The notes under the pieces are model-generated. The model ran no database searches, was not told the origin of the DNA, and saw only the letters and a list, made by a program, of their open reading frames with translations. A stretch of DNA of 64,000 nucleotides, taken from positions 1,922,001-1,986,000 of the forward strand of contig NZ_JACHJB010000001.1 in NCBI RefSeq assembly GCF_014207745.1, in the 5' to 3' direction. The stretch's first letter is position 1; every line of letters begins with the position of its first letter. This document shows positions 33,538 through 42,357 of the stretch, piece by piece. The position numbers and the translations under genes are program-made. The stretch comes from Nonomuraea muscovyensis. Its GTDB lineage: Bacteria > Actinomycetota > Actinomycetes > Streptosporangiales > Streptosporangiaceae.

Positions 33538-35255
33538 GACCCCTCCGTGGCCGGGCCGGCCGGCAGTTCCCTGCGGTGCTCGCGCACCGAGTACGCCGCC
33601 GCCAGCAGCTCGTCGGCCGTGCCCGGCGGCGGCTCGATCGCCTCCAGCAGTGTCATGTACCGCCCCGCCTCCTCCTCCATCAACCCCCGCACCCGCTCCC
33701 GCAGATCCTCCCGGGCCCGGACGGTCAGCGCCCGCACCGCCTGGTCGCCGAAGATGGCCTCCAGCAGCTTCTGCGACAGCACGCTGGTCCCGCCGGCGAT
33801 GCCCACCTCGATCCCGGTCAGCCCGCCGGTCGAGGCGAAGACGGCCAGCATGAGCAGCAGCCCCGCCCCGTTCACCCCGAAGGACGCCACCCGCGCCGTG
33901 GTACGCCGCTCCCCGCCTTCCTGGCGTACCAGGTCGAGGACGAACTCCTGCCAGGCGCGCACCGCCGACTCGGCCCGCTTGGCGAGGTCGGGCGAGGCCC
34001 GGCCGAGCCGGGCGGCGTCCACGGCGCCGAGGCCGTCGAGCAGCCCGGGACCGCCGGGCGCGGCCGACCAGCCGTTGAGGCAGCGTTCGGCGGCGGCGTC
34101 GGCCGCGCCCCTGATCAGGGTCTCGACCCCGCTCTCCAGCGCGTCGCGCAGCTCGGCGGCGGGCACCCGCCCGGTGAAGAACCCGACGAGCCGGTCGCGC
34201 AGCCATCCCACTCTGCTCTCCAGCGACCGCATCAGGTCACCGGTGCCGATGAAGTCCTGCCAGCGGGCCAGCACCTCGCCCCGCAGCAGCGACCCGTCGC
34301 GCATGCCCTCGTCGAAGTCGGCCAGCGCCCCGGCGTAGGCGCGGTCGACGATGGAGCGCAGCCCGTCGAACCCGGCCCGCTGCCGTTCCACCGCCGCCGC
34401 CAGCTCGGGCACCCGGCCGGCCAGGCTGTCGAGCGCGCCGGACAGCGTCTGCCGCACCACGCGCGCCCGTTCGGCGGCGTCGGCGGCGAGCCCGGACAGC
34501 CACCGGGTGATCGGCTCGACCATGGGGGCCGGCAGGCGCGCCTTCTCGGACGGCAGCGCGGCCTCCGGCACCGTGAACAGCCGGGTCCCGTCGAGCCGGT
34601 TGGCGACGAGCAGGCGTTCGAGGTCGCGGGTGACCGGTTCGAGGGCCTCGGCCGGCACCCGGTCGAGCACCACGGCCAGCGCGGTGCTCCGCTCGCGGGC
34701 CGAGCGCAGGAAGCTCCACGGCACCTCGTCGGCGTACCGGGCGGCGGTGGTGACGAACAGCCACAGGTCGGCGGCGGCGAGGAGCTGCGCGGCCAGCTCC
34801 CGGTTGGCGGTGACCACCGAGTCGATGTCGGGCGCGTCGAGCAGCGCGAGCCCGGGGCCGAGCGCTGCGGACGTCACCACGCGCAGCGCGGCCGCGGAGC
34901 CGCCGCTCGTCCGGGACAGGCCGGGCAGCACGTTGGGCCCCATGAACCAGTCGAGGTCGGCCGGGCTGGCCACGAGCGTGGGCACCAGCGTGGTGGGCCG
35001 CAGCACCCCCGGCTCGGTCACGTCGGCGCCGACCAGCGAGTTGACCAGCGTGGACTTGCCCGCGCCGGTGGAGCCGCCCACCACGGCGAGCAGCGGGGCG
35101 TCGATCGCCCGCAGCCGTGGCAGGAGGTAGTCGTCGAGCTGCCCGGCGATCTCCCGGTGCATGCGACGGTCGTCGTCCACCGCCCCGATGGCGAGCGGGA
35201 ACAGCTCGCCGTCGAGCCGGCGGCGCAACCCCTCCAACGCCTCCAGCAGGTCCAT
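33534..35255 (-). CDS. dynamin-like GTPase (DynA-like)
   Basis: 573 residues. The G domain has P-loop VVGGSTGAGKSTLVNSLVG (Lys67), a conserved Thr after it (VLRPTTLVPT, switch I) and LLDAPDIDSV as G3. The G4 position reads LDRVPAE, not a canonical NKxD. A helical middle region with several Arg/Glu-rich stretches follows, and near residues 440-490 a hydrophobic segment (GAGLLLMLAVFASTGGLTGIE) that could insert in the membrane. Start ATG at 35255 lies 9 nt after the second response-regulator stop. Forms a coupled pair with the next GTPase. Confidence 0.87.
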   Translation of the reverse strand: MDLLEALEGLRRRLDGELFPLAIGAVDDDRRMHREIAGQLDDYLLPRLRAIDAPLLAVVGGSTGAGKSTLVNSLVGADVTEPGVLRPTTLVPTLVASPADLDWFMGPNVLPGLSRTSGGSAAALRVVTSAALGPGLALLDAPDIDSVVTANRELAAQLLAAADLWLFVTTAARYADEVPWSFLRSARERSTALAVVLDRVPAEALEPVTRDLERLLVANRLDGTRLFTVPEAALPSEKARLPAPMVEPITRWLSGLAADAAERARVVRQTLSGALDSLAGRVPELAAAVERQRAGFDGLRSIVDRAYAGALADFDEGMRDGSLLRGEVLARWQDFIGTGDLMRSLESRVGWLRDRLVGFFTGRVPAAELRDALESGVETLIRGAADAAAERCLNGWSAAPGGPGLLDGLGAVDAARLGRASPDLAKRAESAVRAWQEFVLDLVRQEGGERRTTARVASFGVNGAGLLLMLAVFASTGGLTGIEVGIAGGTSVLSQKLLEAIFGDQAVRALTVRAREDLRERVRGLMEEEAGRYMTLLEAIEPPPGTADELLAAAYSVREHRRELPAGPATEGS

Positions 35256-35264
35256 GCCATCTAG

Positions 35265-35945
35265 TTAGCCCGCAGGCGGCTCCCTAAGCACATATCCGAC
35301 ACTCCGTAGGGTGTGAATCAGTCGCGGCTCGCTCGCGTCGACCTTGCGCCGCAGGTAGGAGACGTACGACTCGACGACGCCGGCGTCTCCGCCGAAGTCG
35401 TAGTTCCACACGTGGTCGAGGATCTGCGCCTTGGACAGCACCCGGCCGGCGTTGGCCATGAAGTAGTGCAGCAGCTTGTACTCGGTGGGCGACAGCCGCA
35501 CCGGCCTGGCGGCCCGCCACACCTCGCCCGTGTCCTCGTCGAGCTCCAGGTCGGCCACCCGCAACCGGCTGGCCGGCGCGCCCTCCCCGCGGGTACGGCG
35601 CAGCACCGCGCGGATCCTGGCCTGCACCTCTTCGAGGCTGAACGGCTTGGTCACATAGTCGTCGCCCACGCCCAGCCCGTGGATCTTGTCCTCGGTGGCG
35701 TCGCGGGCGGTCAGGAACAGCACGGGAGCGGTGATCCGCCTGGCCACCTCGAACCCGTCGAGGTCGGGCAGCATCACGTCCAGCACCACCAGGTCGGGCG
35801 AGGCCCGCTCGGCCACCTCGACGGCTTCGTGCCCGTCGGCGGCGGTGAGCACCTCGAACCCGGAGAAGCGCAGGCTGGCGGACAGCAGGTCCCGGATGCT
35901 GGGCTCGTCGTCCACCACCATGATCAACGCCTCGGGTTTAGTCAC
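35265..35945 (-). CDS. OmpR-type response regulator (second copy)
   Basis: 226 residues: a receiver domain (Asp12/Asp13, phospho-acceptor Asp56 in VVLDVMLPDLDGFE, Thr in FLTARD, Lys in YVTKPF) and a winged-helix output domain ending RLIHTLRSVGYVLREPP. It is closely similar to the response regulator on the other side of the kinase, but its receiver lacks about six residues at two places, in the loop after DLDGFEVARR and in GLGVGDDY. GTG at 35945 has only a weak ribosome site. 41 nt after the kinase gene and 9 nt before the GTPase gene. Confidence 0.92.
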   Translation of the reverse strand: MTKPEALIMVVDDEPSIRDLLSASLRFSGFEVLTAADGHEAVEVAERASPDLVVLDVMLPDLDGFEVARRITAPVLFLTARDATEDKIHGLGVGDDYVTKPFSLEEVQARIRAVLRRTRGEGAPASRLRVADLELDEDTGEVWRAARPVRLSPTEYKLLHYFMANAGRVLSKAQILDHVWNYDFGGDAGVVESYVSYLRRKVDASEPRLIHTLRSVGYVLREPPAG

Positions 35946-35986
35946 CTACATAGCGTGACCCAGGCACCTGAGGACTAGCTGAAGGC

Positions 35987-37411
35987 TCACTCCAAAGCGA
36001 GTGGGAGTTCGACCCGGAACGTGCATCCCGCGCCCGGTTCGGTGTCCAGGCTCACGGTGCCGTCGTGGGCCCGCACCAGAGCCTGCACGATCGCCAGGCC
36101 GAGGCCGCTGCCCCGGTCGTCGCCGGAGCGGCGGCGCGAGCGGGCCGAGTCGGCCCGGTAGAACCGCTCGAACACCTTCTCGGCCTGTTCGGGCGTGAGG
36201 CCAGGACCCTTGTCGGCCACCTCCAGGAACACCGTGTGGGGGCCGGCTCCGACACGGACCGTGACCGGGGTGCCCTTGTCGGTGTGGATGAGGGCGTTGC
36301 TCATCAGGTTGGCGATGACCTGGCGCAGCCGCACCTCGTCGCCGGAGACGATCAGCGCGGCGCCGCCGACGACGTCGAGGTTGACGACCCGCTCGGGGTC
36401 GAGGATGCGCGCGTCGTGCACGGCCTCGGCGGCCAGCGCCAGCATGTCCACGGGCCGCATCGTCAGCGGGCGCTGCTGGTCCACCCGGGCGAGCAGCAGC
36501 AGGTCGTCCACGAGCAGGCTCATCCGCCCGGCGGCCTTCTCCACGCGCTGCATCAGCTCGGCGGGGTCGGCGCCGGGGTTCTGCCTGGCGTACTCGGCGA
36601 AGCCGCGGATGGAGGTCAGCGGCGTGCGCAGTTCGTGGGAGGCGTCGCCGACGAACTGCCGCATCCGGTCCTCGGACCGCCGGGCCGCCGCCTCGGAGGC
36701 CGAGCGGGCCACGAACGCGGTCTCGATCTGGGCGAGCATCCCGTTGAGCGACCTGGCCAGCCGCCCCACCTCGGTACGGGGGTCGCCGTCGGGCACCCGG
36801 CGGCTCAGCTCGCCCCGGGCGATGGCCTCGGCGGTCCGCTCGATCTGGGCGAGCGGGCGCAGGCTGCGCCGGACGCTGGTGACGCCCACGACGGCCAGGA
36901 TGAGCAGGATGCCGCTGCCGCCGAGCATCTCGATGAGGGCGAGCCGGCGGGTGATCTCACTCACCTCGGTCAGGTCGGCGGCGACGACGAACGCGGCGTG
37001 CGGGCTGGTGGCGTGCAGCACCCGCCACTCGCCGGTGCCGTTGGCGGCCGGCGCGGTGTAGATGTCCGGCTGCGGCGTGGTGGACAGCACCGGCTTGGAC
37101 TTGAGGTCGACGTCGCGGTCCACCTGCAGCGGGGTGAGCCGCCCGCCGGGCGCGTCCTGCACGAGCACGATCGTGTCGGACTCGATGAGGATCTGCTTGT
37201 CGCCGGGCTTGCGGCCCTTCTGGCGGCGCTGGAAGTCGTACTCCAGCTTCTTGTGCATGCGTACGGCGACCAGCCTGACCTGGGTGTCCACCCGGTCCAT
37301 GAGGTAGCCGTGCAGGACCGAGACGCTCACCAGGCCGATGAAGGTCAGCCCCAGCGCGAGCAGCGCCAGCATGGCGGCGATCAGCTTGATCCTGAGCGGC
37401 AACCCGGACAT
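35987..37411 (-). CDS. two-component sensor histidine kinase
   Basis: 474 residues. Two membrane helices (about 10-33 and 165-187) flank an outside sensor region of about 130 residues. Then come HAMP (about 188-240), HisKA with SHELRTPLTSIRGFAEYAR (phospho-His about 259), and an ATPase domain with NLMSNALIH, DKGPGLTPEQ and RGSGLGLAIV. The layout is that of the MprB/TcrY class of actinobacterial kinases. The start overlaps the upstream response-regulator stop by one base (TGATG). It has a response-regulator gene on each side. Confidence 0.95.
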   Translation of the reverse strand: MSGLPLRIKLIAAMLALLALGLTFIGLVSVSVLHGYLMDRVDTQVRLVAVRMHKKLEYDFQRRQKGRKPGDKQILIESDTIVLVQDAPGGRLTPLQVDRDVDLKSKPVLSTTPQPDIYTAPAANGTGEWRVLHATSPHAAFVVAADLTEVSEITRRLALIEMLGGSGILLILAVVGVTSVRRSLRPLAQIERTAEAIARGELSRRVPDGDPRTEVGRLARSLNGMLAQIETAFVARSASEAAARRSEDRMRQFVGDASHELRTPLTSIRGFAEYARQNPGADPAELMQRVEKAAGRMSLLVDDLLLLARVDQQRPLTMRPVDMLALAAEAVHDARILDPERVVNLDVVGGAALIVSGDEVRLRQVIANLMSNALIHTDKGTPVTVRVGAGPHTVFLEVADKGPGLTPEQAEKVFERFYRADSARSRRRSGDDRGSGLGLAIVQALVRAHDGTVSLDTEPGAGCTFRVELPLALE

Positions 37412-38103
37412 CAGGCACCCGGCGGCAGGCGGAGCACGTATCCCACCCCGCGCAGGGTGTGGATGAGACGCGGGCTGCGGTTGTCGATCTTGCGGCGGAG
37501 CACCGACACGTACGACTCGACGATGCCGACCTCGCCTCGGAAGTCGTAGTCCCAGACGTGGTGCAGGATCTGCGGCTTGGACAGCACCCGGCCGGCGTTG
37601 GCCATGAAGTAGCGCAGCAGCTTGAACTCGGTCGGCGACAGCGACACCGCCCGGCCGCCGCGCCACACCTCGTGGCTCTCCTCGTCCAGCTCGATGTCGG
37701 CGAACGTCAGCCGGGGCGGCGGCGCGGGAGCCTCGCCGCCGGTGCGGCGGAGCACCGCGTGGATACGGGCGACCACCTCCTCCAGGCTGAACGGCTTGGT
37801 CACGTAGTCGTCGCCGCCGATCGTGAGCCCGCGGATCTTGTCCTCGGTCTCGTCGCGGGCGGTCAGGAAGACCACGGGCGTGTGGGTCCCCCCGCCGCGC
37901 AGCCGCCGGACGATCTCGAAGCCGTCGAGGTCGGGCAGCATCACGTCGAGCACGATGAGGTCGGGCCGGTGCCGCTGCACGGCGGCGACGGCGTCCAGGC
38001 CGCTCTTGGCCGTGGTCACGTCGAACCCCGCGAACCTGAGGCTCGCGGCGAGGAGTTCGAGGATGTTCGGGTCGTCCTCGACGATCAACAGGCGCGGTTC
38101 CAT
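37411..38103 (-). CDS. OmpR-type response regulator (first copy)
   Basis: 230 residues. The receiver domain has Asp10/Asp11 and Asp53 (LIVLDVMLPDLDGFE) and an intact length. The winged-helix DNA-binding domain carries LSPTEFKLLRYFMANAGRVL and ends RLIHTLRGVGYVLRLPP. GGGGGG precedes the ATG at 38103. It is translationally coupled to the kinase gene and is therefore the likely cognate partner. Only 16 nt separate it from the upstream hydroxyglutarate-oxidase gene. Confidence 0.95.
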   Translation of the reverse strand: MEPRLLIVEDDPNILELLAASLRFAGFDVTTAKSGLDAVAAVQRHRPDLIVLDVMLPDLDGFEIVRRLRGGGTHTPVVFLTARDETEDKIRGLTIGGDDYVTKPFSLEEVVARIHAVLRRTGGEAPAPPPRLTFADIELDEESHEVWRGGRAVSLSPTEFKLLRYFMANAGRVLSKPQILHHVWDYDFRGEVGIVESYVSVLRRKIDNRSPRLIHTLRGVGYVLRLPPGA

Positions 38104-38119
38104 CCCCCCAAGGATGCCC

Positions 38120-39310
38120 TCATCGGACGGATGCCGGAACAAGACTGGCGATATGCCGCGCAATGGCCAGGCTGGATGTGGCGGCCGGGGAGGGGGCGTT
38201 GCGCACGAGCACCACCCTGCCGTGCACGTCCACGGCGAAGTCGTCGAGCAGGCCGCCGTCCCTGCCGACCGCCTGCGCGCGCACGCCGCCCGCGGCCCGG
38301 TGCAGGTCGGCGGCGGTGAGCTCGGGGACGTAGCGCTGAGCCGCGTGGAGGAAGGCGCCCTTGGCCAGCGAGCCGCGGACCTCACGCAGGCCGGTGCGCC
38401 AGTGCCGGCGGGCCATGCGCAGGGTGCCCGGCCAGCCGAGAATCTGCCGGAAGTTTCTGACGTCCCGCCATCCGTAGCCCTCGTAGGCGAGCGCCAGCAC
38501 GGCGTTCGGGCCGACGAGGACCTCCCCGCCGATGTGCCGGGTCAGGTGGACGCCGAGGAACGGGTAGCGCGGGTCGGGCACCGGGTAGATCAGGCCGCGC
38601 ACCAGTTCCCTGGCGGCGCCGGACAGCGCGTAGTACTCGCCGCGGAACGGCACGATCCTGACGTCCCCCGGCCGCCCGGCCATCGCGGCGACCGCGTCGG
38701 TGCCGAGCCCGGCGCAGACCACCAGCCGGTCGAAGGCGAGGCGCCGGCCGGCCGCCAGCACCTCCACGCCTCCGGCGGTCTCCCGCACCGCCCGCACCGG
38801 GTGCGCCAGCCGTACCGACCCGCCCAGCTCGGCCACGTCGAGCGCGAGCCGCCGGGCGACGGCGGCGAAGTCGGTGATCGCGGTGTGCGGCGAATGGACG
38901 GCCGCCACACCGACGGCGTGCGGCTCGACCTCGCGCAGCCCGAGCGCGTCCAGCTCGACGATCCCCGGCACGCCGTTGGCGCGGGCGCGCTCGGCCAGCG
39001 CGCGCAGCAGCGGCCGCTCCGCGCGGGTGCTCGCCACGACGAGCTTGCCGACCTCCTCGTACGGCAGGGCGTGCCGCGCGCAGTAGTCCTTCAGCAGCGC
39101 CACGCCCTCGCGGCACAGCCGCGCCTTCAGCGAGCCGGGCGGGTAGTAGATGCCCGCGTGCACGACACCGCTGTTGTGCCCGGTCTGGTGGGCCGCGACC
39201 TGGTGCTCCTTGTCGAGCACGGTCACCTCGGCGCCCCTGGCGCCGGCCAGCTCGCGAGCCACGGCGAGACCGACGATCCCCGCCCCGACGACTCCGATCT
39301 TCTCCGTCAC
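38120..39310 (-). CDS. lhgO: L-2-hydroxyglutarate oxidase
   Basis: 396-residue FAD enzyme of the DAO fold that removes the dead-end metabolite L-2-hydroxyglutarate by oxidation to 2-oxoglutarate. The FAD loop is IGVVGAGIVGLAVARELAG. The family signature HQTGHNSGVVHAGIYYPPGS follows (residues about 41-60), with PGSLKARLCREG, then FRGEYYAL, YPVPDPRYPFLGVHLTRHI and GPNAVLAL. Length agrees with LhgO/YgaF. GTG at 39310 has no strong ribosome site. Same strand as and just upstream of the two-component genes. Confidence 0.94.
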   Translation of the reverse strand: MTEKIGVVGAGIVGLAVARELAGARGAEVTVLDKEHQVAAHQTGHNSGVVHAGIYYPPGSLKARLCREGVALLKDYCARHALPYEEVGKLVVASTRAERPLLRALAERARANGVPGIVELDALGLREVEPHAVGVAAVHSPHTAITDFAAVARRLALDVAELGGSVRLAHPVRAVRETAGGVEVLAAGRRLAFDRLVVCAGLGTDAVAAMAGRPGDVRIVPFRGEYYALSGAARELVRGLIYPVPDPRYPFLGVHLTRHIGGEVLVGPNAVLALAYEGYGWRDVRNFRQILGWPGTLRMARRHWRTGLREVRGSLAKGAFLHAAQRYVPELTAADLHRAAGGVRAQAVGRDGGLLDDFAVDVHGRVVLVRNAPSPAATSSLAIARHIASLVPASVR

Positions 39311-39450
39311 AGCGCCAGTCTGCCGACTTCGCGCCGGGTTTCGGGGCGTAGCCGCCGCAATGTAGCCGAAACCGTGTCTTTGACCGGGCGTGCCGCGTGC
39401 ACACGGACCTGGCCGGATGGCGGCGAATCGAACGTGAGTACGATGGCCGC

Positions 39451-39825
39451 ATGTACGTCCCGCCGGAGTGGCCCGCCGAGGTACGGCCGCCCAGCGTTCC
39501 CGACTGGGAGACCTCGGCCGTGGCCTGGCTGCTCGACGCCGTGCCGCCCGACTATCGCGCGTACGAGGTGCTCAGGCGGCATCCGATCGCGCTGGCCCGG
39601 ATGGCCCGCCACCACGTCCACTCGGCCGTGGAGGCCGCCCGCGCCGGCTATCGGGGCGCGGCCGTCGAGCTCAAGGGCCACCTGCCGCCACACGCCATCG
39701 AGGCCGTGCTCGACGCCTACCGCCAGGAGGGCCCGCGCCTGGTGCGCCTGTCACGCTCGATCGAGGTGGTGGAGCGCGCCCTGCGCGGCGACATGTTCAC
39801 CGCGACCATGCGCCGCCGCCCGTGA
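39451..39825 (+). CDS. conserved hypothetical protein
   Basis: 124 soluble residues with no signal or membrane segment. TACGAT at 39439-39444 stands 6 nt before the ATG, consistent with a leaderless start. The sequence reads YVPPEWPAEVRPPSVPDWE, then a helical part (AVAWLLDAVPPDYRAYEVLR, HPIALARMARHHV). The style fits a small conserved actinobacterial family, but I cannot name a function. Divergent from lhgO, convergent with the surface-protein gene 4 nt away. Confidence 0.75.
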   Translation: MYVPPEWPAEVRPPSVPDWETSAVAWLLDAVPPDYRAYEVLRRHPIALARMARHHVHSAVEAARAGYRGAAVELKGHLPPHAIEAVLDAYRQEGPRLVRLSRSIEVVERALRGDMFTATMRRRP

Positions 39826-39829
39826 CGCC

Positions 39830-41023
39830 TCACCTGGTGCGCCTGGCGATGCCCCCGATCACGGCGGTGGCCAGCAGCCCGGCCAGCACCAGGATCATGA
39901 CGTCGCGCGCGCTCAGCCCGCCTCGCTCCCGCTCGTCCCGCTCGCCTGCGGCCTTCTTCGCGTCGGCGGACCGGTCGGACGGGCCCTCCTGCCGCGACGA
40001 CCGTTCCGACGGGCGCTCCGACGCGCGTTCCGACGGCCGGTCGGTGGAGCGGTCGGCGGGCGCGCGCGCCTGGAGCGCGCGGTCCGGGAGGGGCACGCGG
40101 TAGAGCGGGCTGGCCGGGCCCTCGCTGCCCACCAGCAACGCGCGCCCGTCGGAGGCGAACGCGATCGTCTCGGCCTGTTTCAGCTCCGGCATCGTCACCT
40201 TGGCGATGGTCTCGCCGGACGGTTTGAAGAGGGTGGCGGAGAAGTAGGTGCGGATGACGTACGACGAGCCGTCGGGGGCGTAGGCGGCGTCGGTGGCCAT
40301 GAGCGGCGCGGCGGCGACCTTGCGCAGGACGTTCACCCGGTCGGTGCGCAGCGTCTTGGGAGCGACGTACACCGAGCCGGCGAACTCCTTCGAGACCACG
40401 TACAGCCGGCCCGTCCGGGGGTGCGCCATGATGCCCTCGGCGTTGCGCCCGCCGTCCTCGTAGCGGAACCGGTAGCGCACCGCCGTGACCGTGGCGTCGC
40501 GCAGCGTCGGCGGCTCCATGACCTTGTAGATCGAGATGTCGGGCCAGGCGCCGTCGAGGTTGTCGCCGATGTCGGCGAACCAGAGCACGCCGCGCCCGGT
40601 CGTGAGGTCCCTGCGGGCGGCCATGGCCTCCCAGTCGCGGGCCTCGGCGCCCCGCACGCGGAAGGTCGCCCTGGTGCGGCCGTCCGCGCCGACCGCGTAG
40701 AACTTCGGCTCCGCCGAGGAGTCGTTGTGGGTGTAGTAGACGCCCGGATGGGTGGGCGACACGGCCAGGCCGCTGGACTCGGTGATCTCCCGGTCCCGGA
40801 ACGTGAAGAGTTTCTCGCCGGTGTCGTCGGCGGAGGCGGCCAGAGCCCGGACGCCCTGAGCGGCCTGAACCTGAACGGCCTGAACGTCCTGAGCGGCCTG
40901 CGCCTGAACGGTCTGAGCCGCCTGAGCCTGGGCGGCCTGAGCGGCCGGGACGGCTGCGACGGCACACGTCACGGCGCACGTCACGCAGGCCACGGCGAGC
41001 GTTCGCTGCAGAAGATCCCCCAC
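39830..41023 (-). CDS. exported surface protein, beta-propeller-like, C-terminal anchor
   Basis: 397 residues. A signal peptide (LAVACVTCAVTCAVAAVPAA) is followed by about 35 Ala/Gln/Val repeats (AAQAQAAQTVQAQ). A beta-rich domain of about 250 residues then shows repeated landmarks (SSGLAVSPTHPGVYYTHNDS, GVLWFADIGDN, YVVSKEF, DAAYAPDGSSYVIRTY), the look of a beta-propeller. A Ser/Arg/Glu/Asp-rich stalk and a C-terminal membrane helix (VMILVLAGLLATAVIGGI) with RRTR follow. It should sit on the outer face of the membrane. GTG at 41023 lies 7 nt past the MATE stop. Confidence 0.8.
   Translation of the reverse strand: MGDLLQRTLAVACVTCAVTCAVAAVPAAQAAQAQAAQTVQAQAAQDVQAVQVQAAQGVRALAASADDTGEKLFTFRDREITESSGLAVSPTHPGVYYTHNDSSAEPKFYAVGADGRTRATFRVRGAEARDWEAMAARRDLTTGRGVLWFADIGDNLDGAWPDISIYKVMEPPTLRDATVTAVRYRFRYEDGGRNAEGIMAHPRTGRLYVVSKEFAGSVYVAPKTLRTDRVNVLRKVAAAPLMATDAAYAPDGSSYVIRTYFSATLFKPSGETIAKVTMPELKQAETIAFASDGRALLVGSEGPASPLYRVPLPDRALQARAPADRSTDRPSERASERPSERSSRQEGPSDRSADAKKAAGERDERERGGLSARDVMILVLAGLLATAVIGGIARRTR
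40845..40945 (-). repeat. imperfect short tandem repeat encoding Ala/Gln-rich stalk
   Basis: Variants of GGCCTGAAC/GAGC recur across about 100 bp just after the signal-peptide codons of the surface protein, giving the Ala-Gln-Val repeat. Units are degenerate. Confidence 0.6.
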
Positions 41024-41030
41024 GCCGCCA

Positions 41031-42314
41031 TCATGCCCCAACCGGCACCCGGCCGACCCTCGCGCTGTGCCGGTGGAAGCCCGTGCCCTGGAGCACGACC
41101 AGTCCCGCGTTGGCGACGGCCACGGCCACCCACAGCCCCGCGATCCCCCACCCGGCGGCCACGGGCACGGCGGCGAGGACGAGCAGCCCGTACCCGGCGG
41201 CGAAGTAGCGCAGGCTCGCCGCCGACCGCTTGAGCCCGGTCAGCCCGATGCCCTGGACGGCCTGCGTCCCGTCGGCGGCCGAGGCGAGCAGCATCAGCGG
41301 CAGCAGCGCGACGACCCGCTCGCGCACCCCGGCGTCGTCGGTGAACAGCGACGGCACGGCGTCGCCGGAGAGCAGCAGCGCCAGCGCGGCGACGCCGGTG
41401 CCGGCCAGGGCGAGCAGCGCGGCGGCCCGGTTGGCCCGCCGCGCCTCGGCCGGGGTGCCCGCGCGCGCCACCTCGGGCAGCGCCGCCTGCGCCACGGAGA
41501 CCGACGCCACCAGGATGAGTCCGGTGAGCGTGCCGAGAACGGCGTGGGCGGCGGCGTCGCGGGTGTTCGTCGTGCCGGCCGCGAACGTGATGACGCCCAG
41601 CCCGCCGAACTTGATCAGCACTGTGGCCGCCAGCGGGAGGCTCACCCGGGCCAGCCGGGCGATCTCGGCCACCCGCGGCCGGCCCTGTCCCACCCGGACG
41701 CCGAGCACGCGGCGCAGGGCCAGGTTCGACACGGTCACGGCCGCCAGGCCCGACAGCAGCCAGGCGATCCCCACCCCGGTCAGGCCCAGCGGCGGCACCA
41801 GCGCGACCGCGCAGCCGATGATCACCGCCGTGCCCGCCAGGCTGGACCAGAGCACCGGCCGGCCGCGCCCGAACGCGACGAGCACCGTGGTGGCGCCGCC
41901 TCCGGAGGCGTGCACGAGCAGGGAGAGGGCCAGCAGGTAGGGCAGCGGGCCCAGCTCGGCCACGACCTCGCCGGGCACGCCGGCCGCGCCCGCCAGCGCG
42001 GGCACGGCGAGCACGGCGAGAGCGCCGGCCGTACCGACGAGGAAGGTGAGCCAGCGCGCGTCGCGCAGGACGGGCACGGCGGCGGCCGGGTCGTCGCGGT
42101 GGGGTGCGACGAACGGCGAGAGCCCGCGCAACGCGCCCACGACGGCGGCGGTGGCGGGGGTGAGCACGGCGGTCATGACCGCGAAGGCCGCGAGGGTGAC
42201 GGTGTCGTGCCGGCCGAGCACCGCGGTCACCACCAGGGTCCCGACCATGCCCGTGACCATGGAGAGGAACAGGGGCACCGCCGCGCGCAGGATGCCCTTG
42301 ATCACCCGGGTCAC
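41031..42314 (-). CDS. MATE-family efflux transporter
   Basis: 427 residues with 12 hydrophobic helices in two homologous halves. The start AAVPLFLSMVTGMVGTLVVT and PLPYLLALSLLVHASGGGAT, and the second-half ARVSLPLAATVLIKFGGLGV, are MATE-like. Such proteins export drugs or metabolites in exchange for H+ or Na+. GTG at 42314 is chosen from TAGTAGG just upstream; GTG at 42305 is possible. Divergent from an aldo/keto reductase gene with a perfect palindrome between them. Confidence 0.88.
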   Translation of the reverse strand: MTRVIKGILRAAVPLFLSMVTGMVGTLVVTAVLGRHDTVTLAAFAVMTAVLTPATAAVVGALRGLSPFVAPHRDDPAAAVPVLRDARWLTFLVGTAGALAVLAVPALAGAAGVPGEVVAELGPLPYLLALSLLVHASGGGATTVLVAFGRGRPVLWSSLAGTAVIIGCAVALVPPLGLTGVGIAWLLSGLAAVTVSNLALRRVLGVRVGQGRPRVAEIARLARVSLPLAATVLIKFGGLGVITFAAGTTNTRDAAAHAVLGTLTGLILVASVSVAQAALPEVARAGTPAEARRANRAAALLALAGTGVAALALLLSGDAVPSLFTDDAGVRERVVALLPLMLLASAADGTQAVQGIGLTGLKRSAASLRYFAAGYGLLVLAAVPVAAGWGIAGLWVAVAVANAGLVVLQGTGFHRHSARVGRVPVGA

Positions 42315-42322
42315 CCTACTAG

Positions 42323-42340
42323 CCTGGAGTGCACTCCAGG
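42323..42340. promoter_or_regulatory. perfect 18-bp palindrome of MerR type
   Basis: CCTGGAGTGCACTCCAGG is fully self-complementary. The GGAGTGCACTCC core is the classic site of metabolite-sensing MerR-family activators. It lies 4 bp before TAGCCT (42345-42350), a -10 box that stands 7 nt before the aldo/keto reductase ATG, where MerR proteins act. No MerR gene is in the window. Confidence 0.65.
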
Positions 42341-42357
42341 TGCTTAGCCTGAAGAGC

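Noticed and set aside
37823..41233. 1136-codon plus-strand open frame, the longest in the window
   Set aside because: It runs opposite to the response-regulator, lhgO and surface-protein genes, which have clear families. Its sequence is Arg/Ala/Gly/His-rich low complexity as expected for an antisense frame of high-GC genes.
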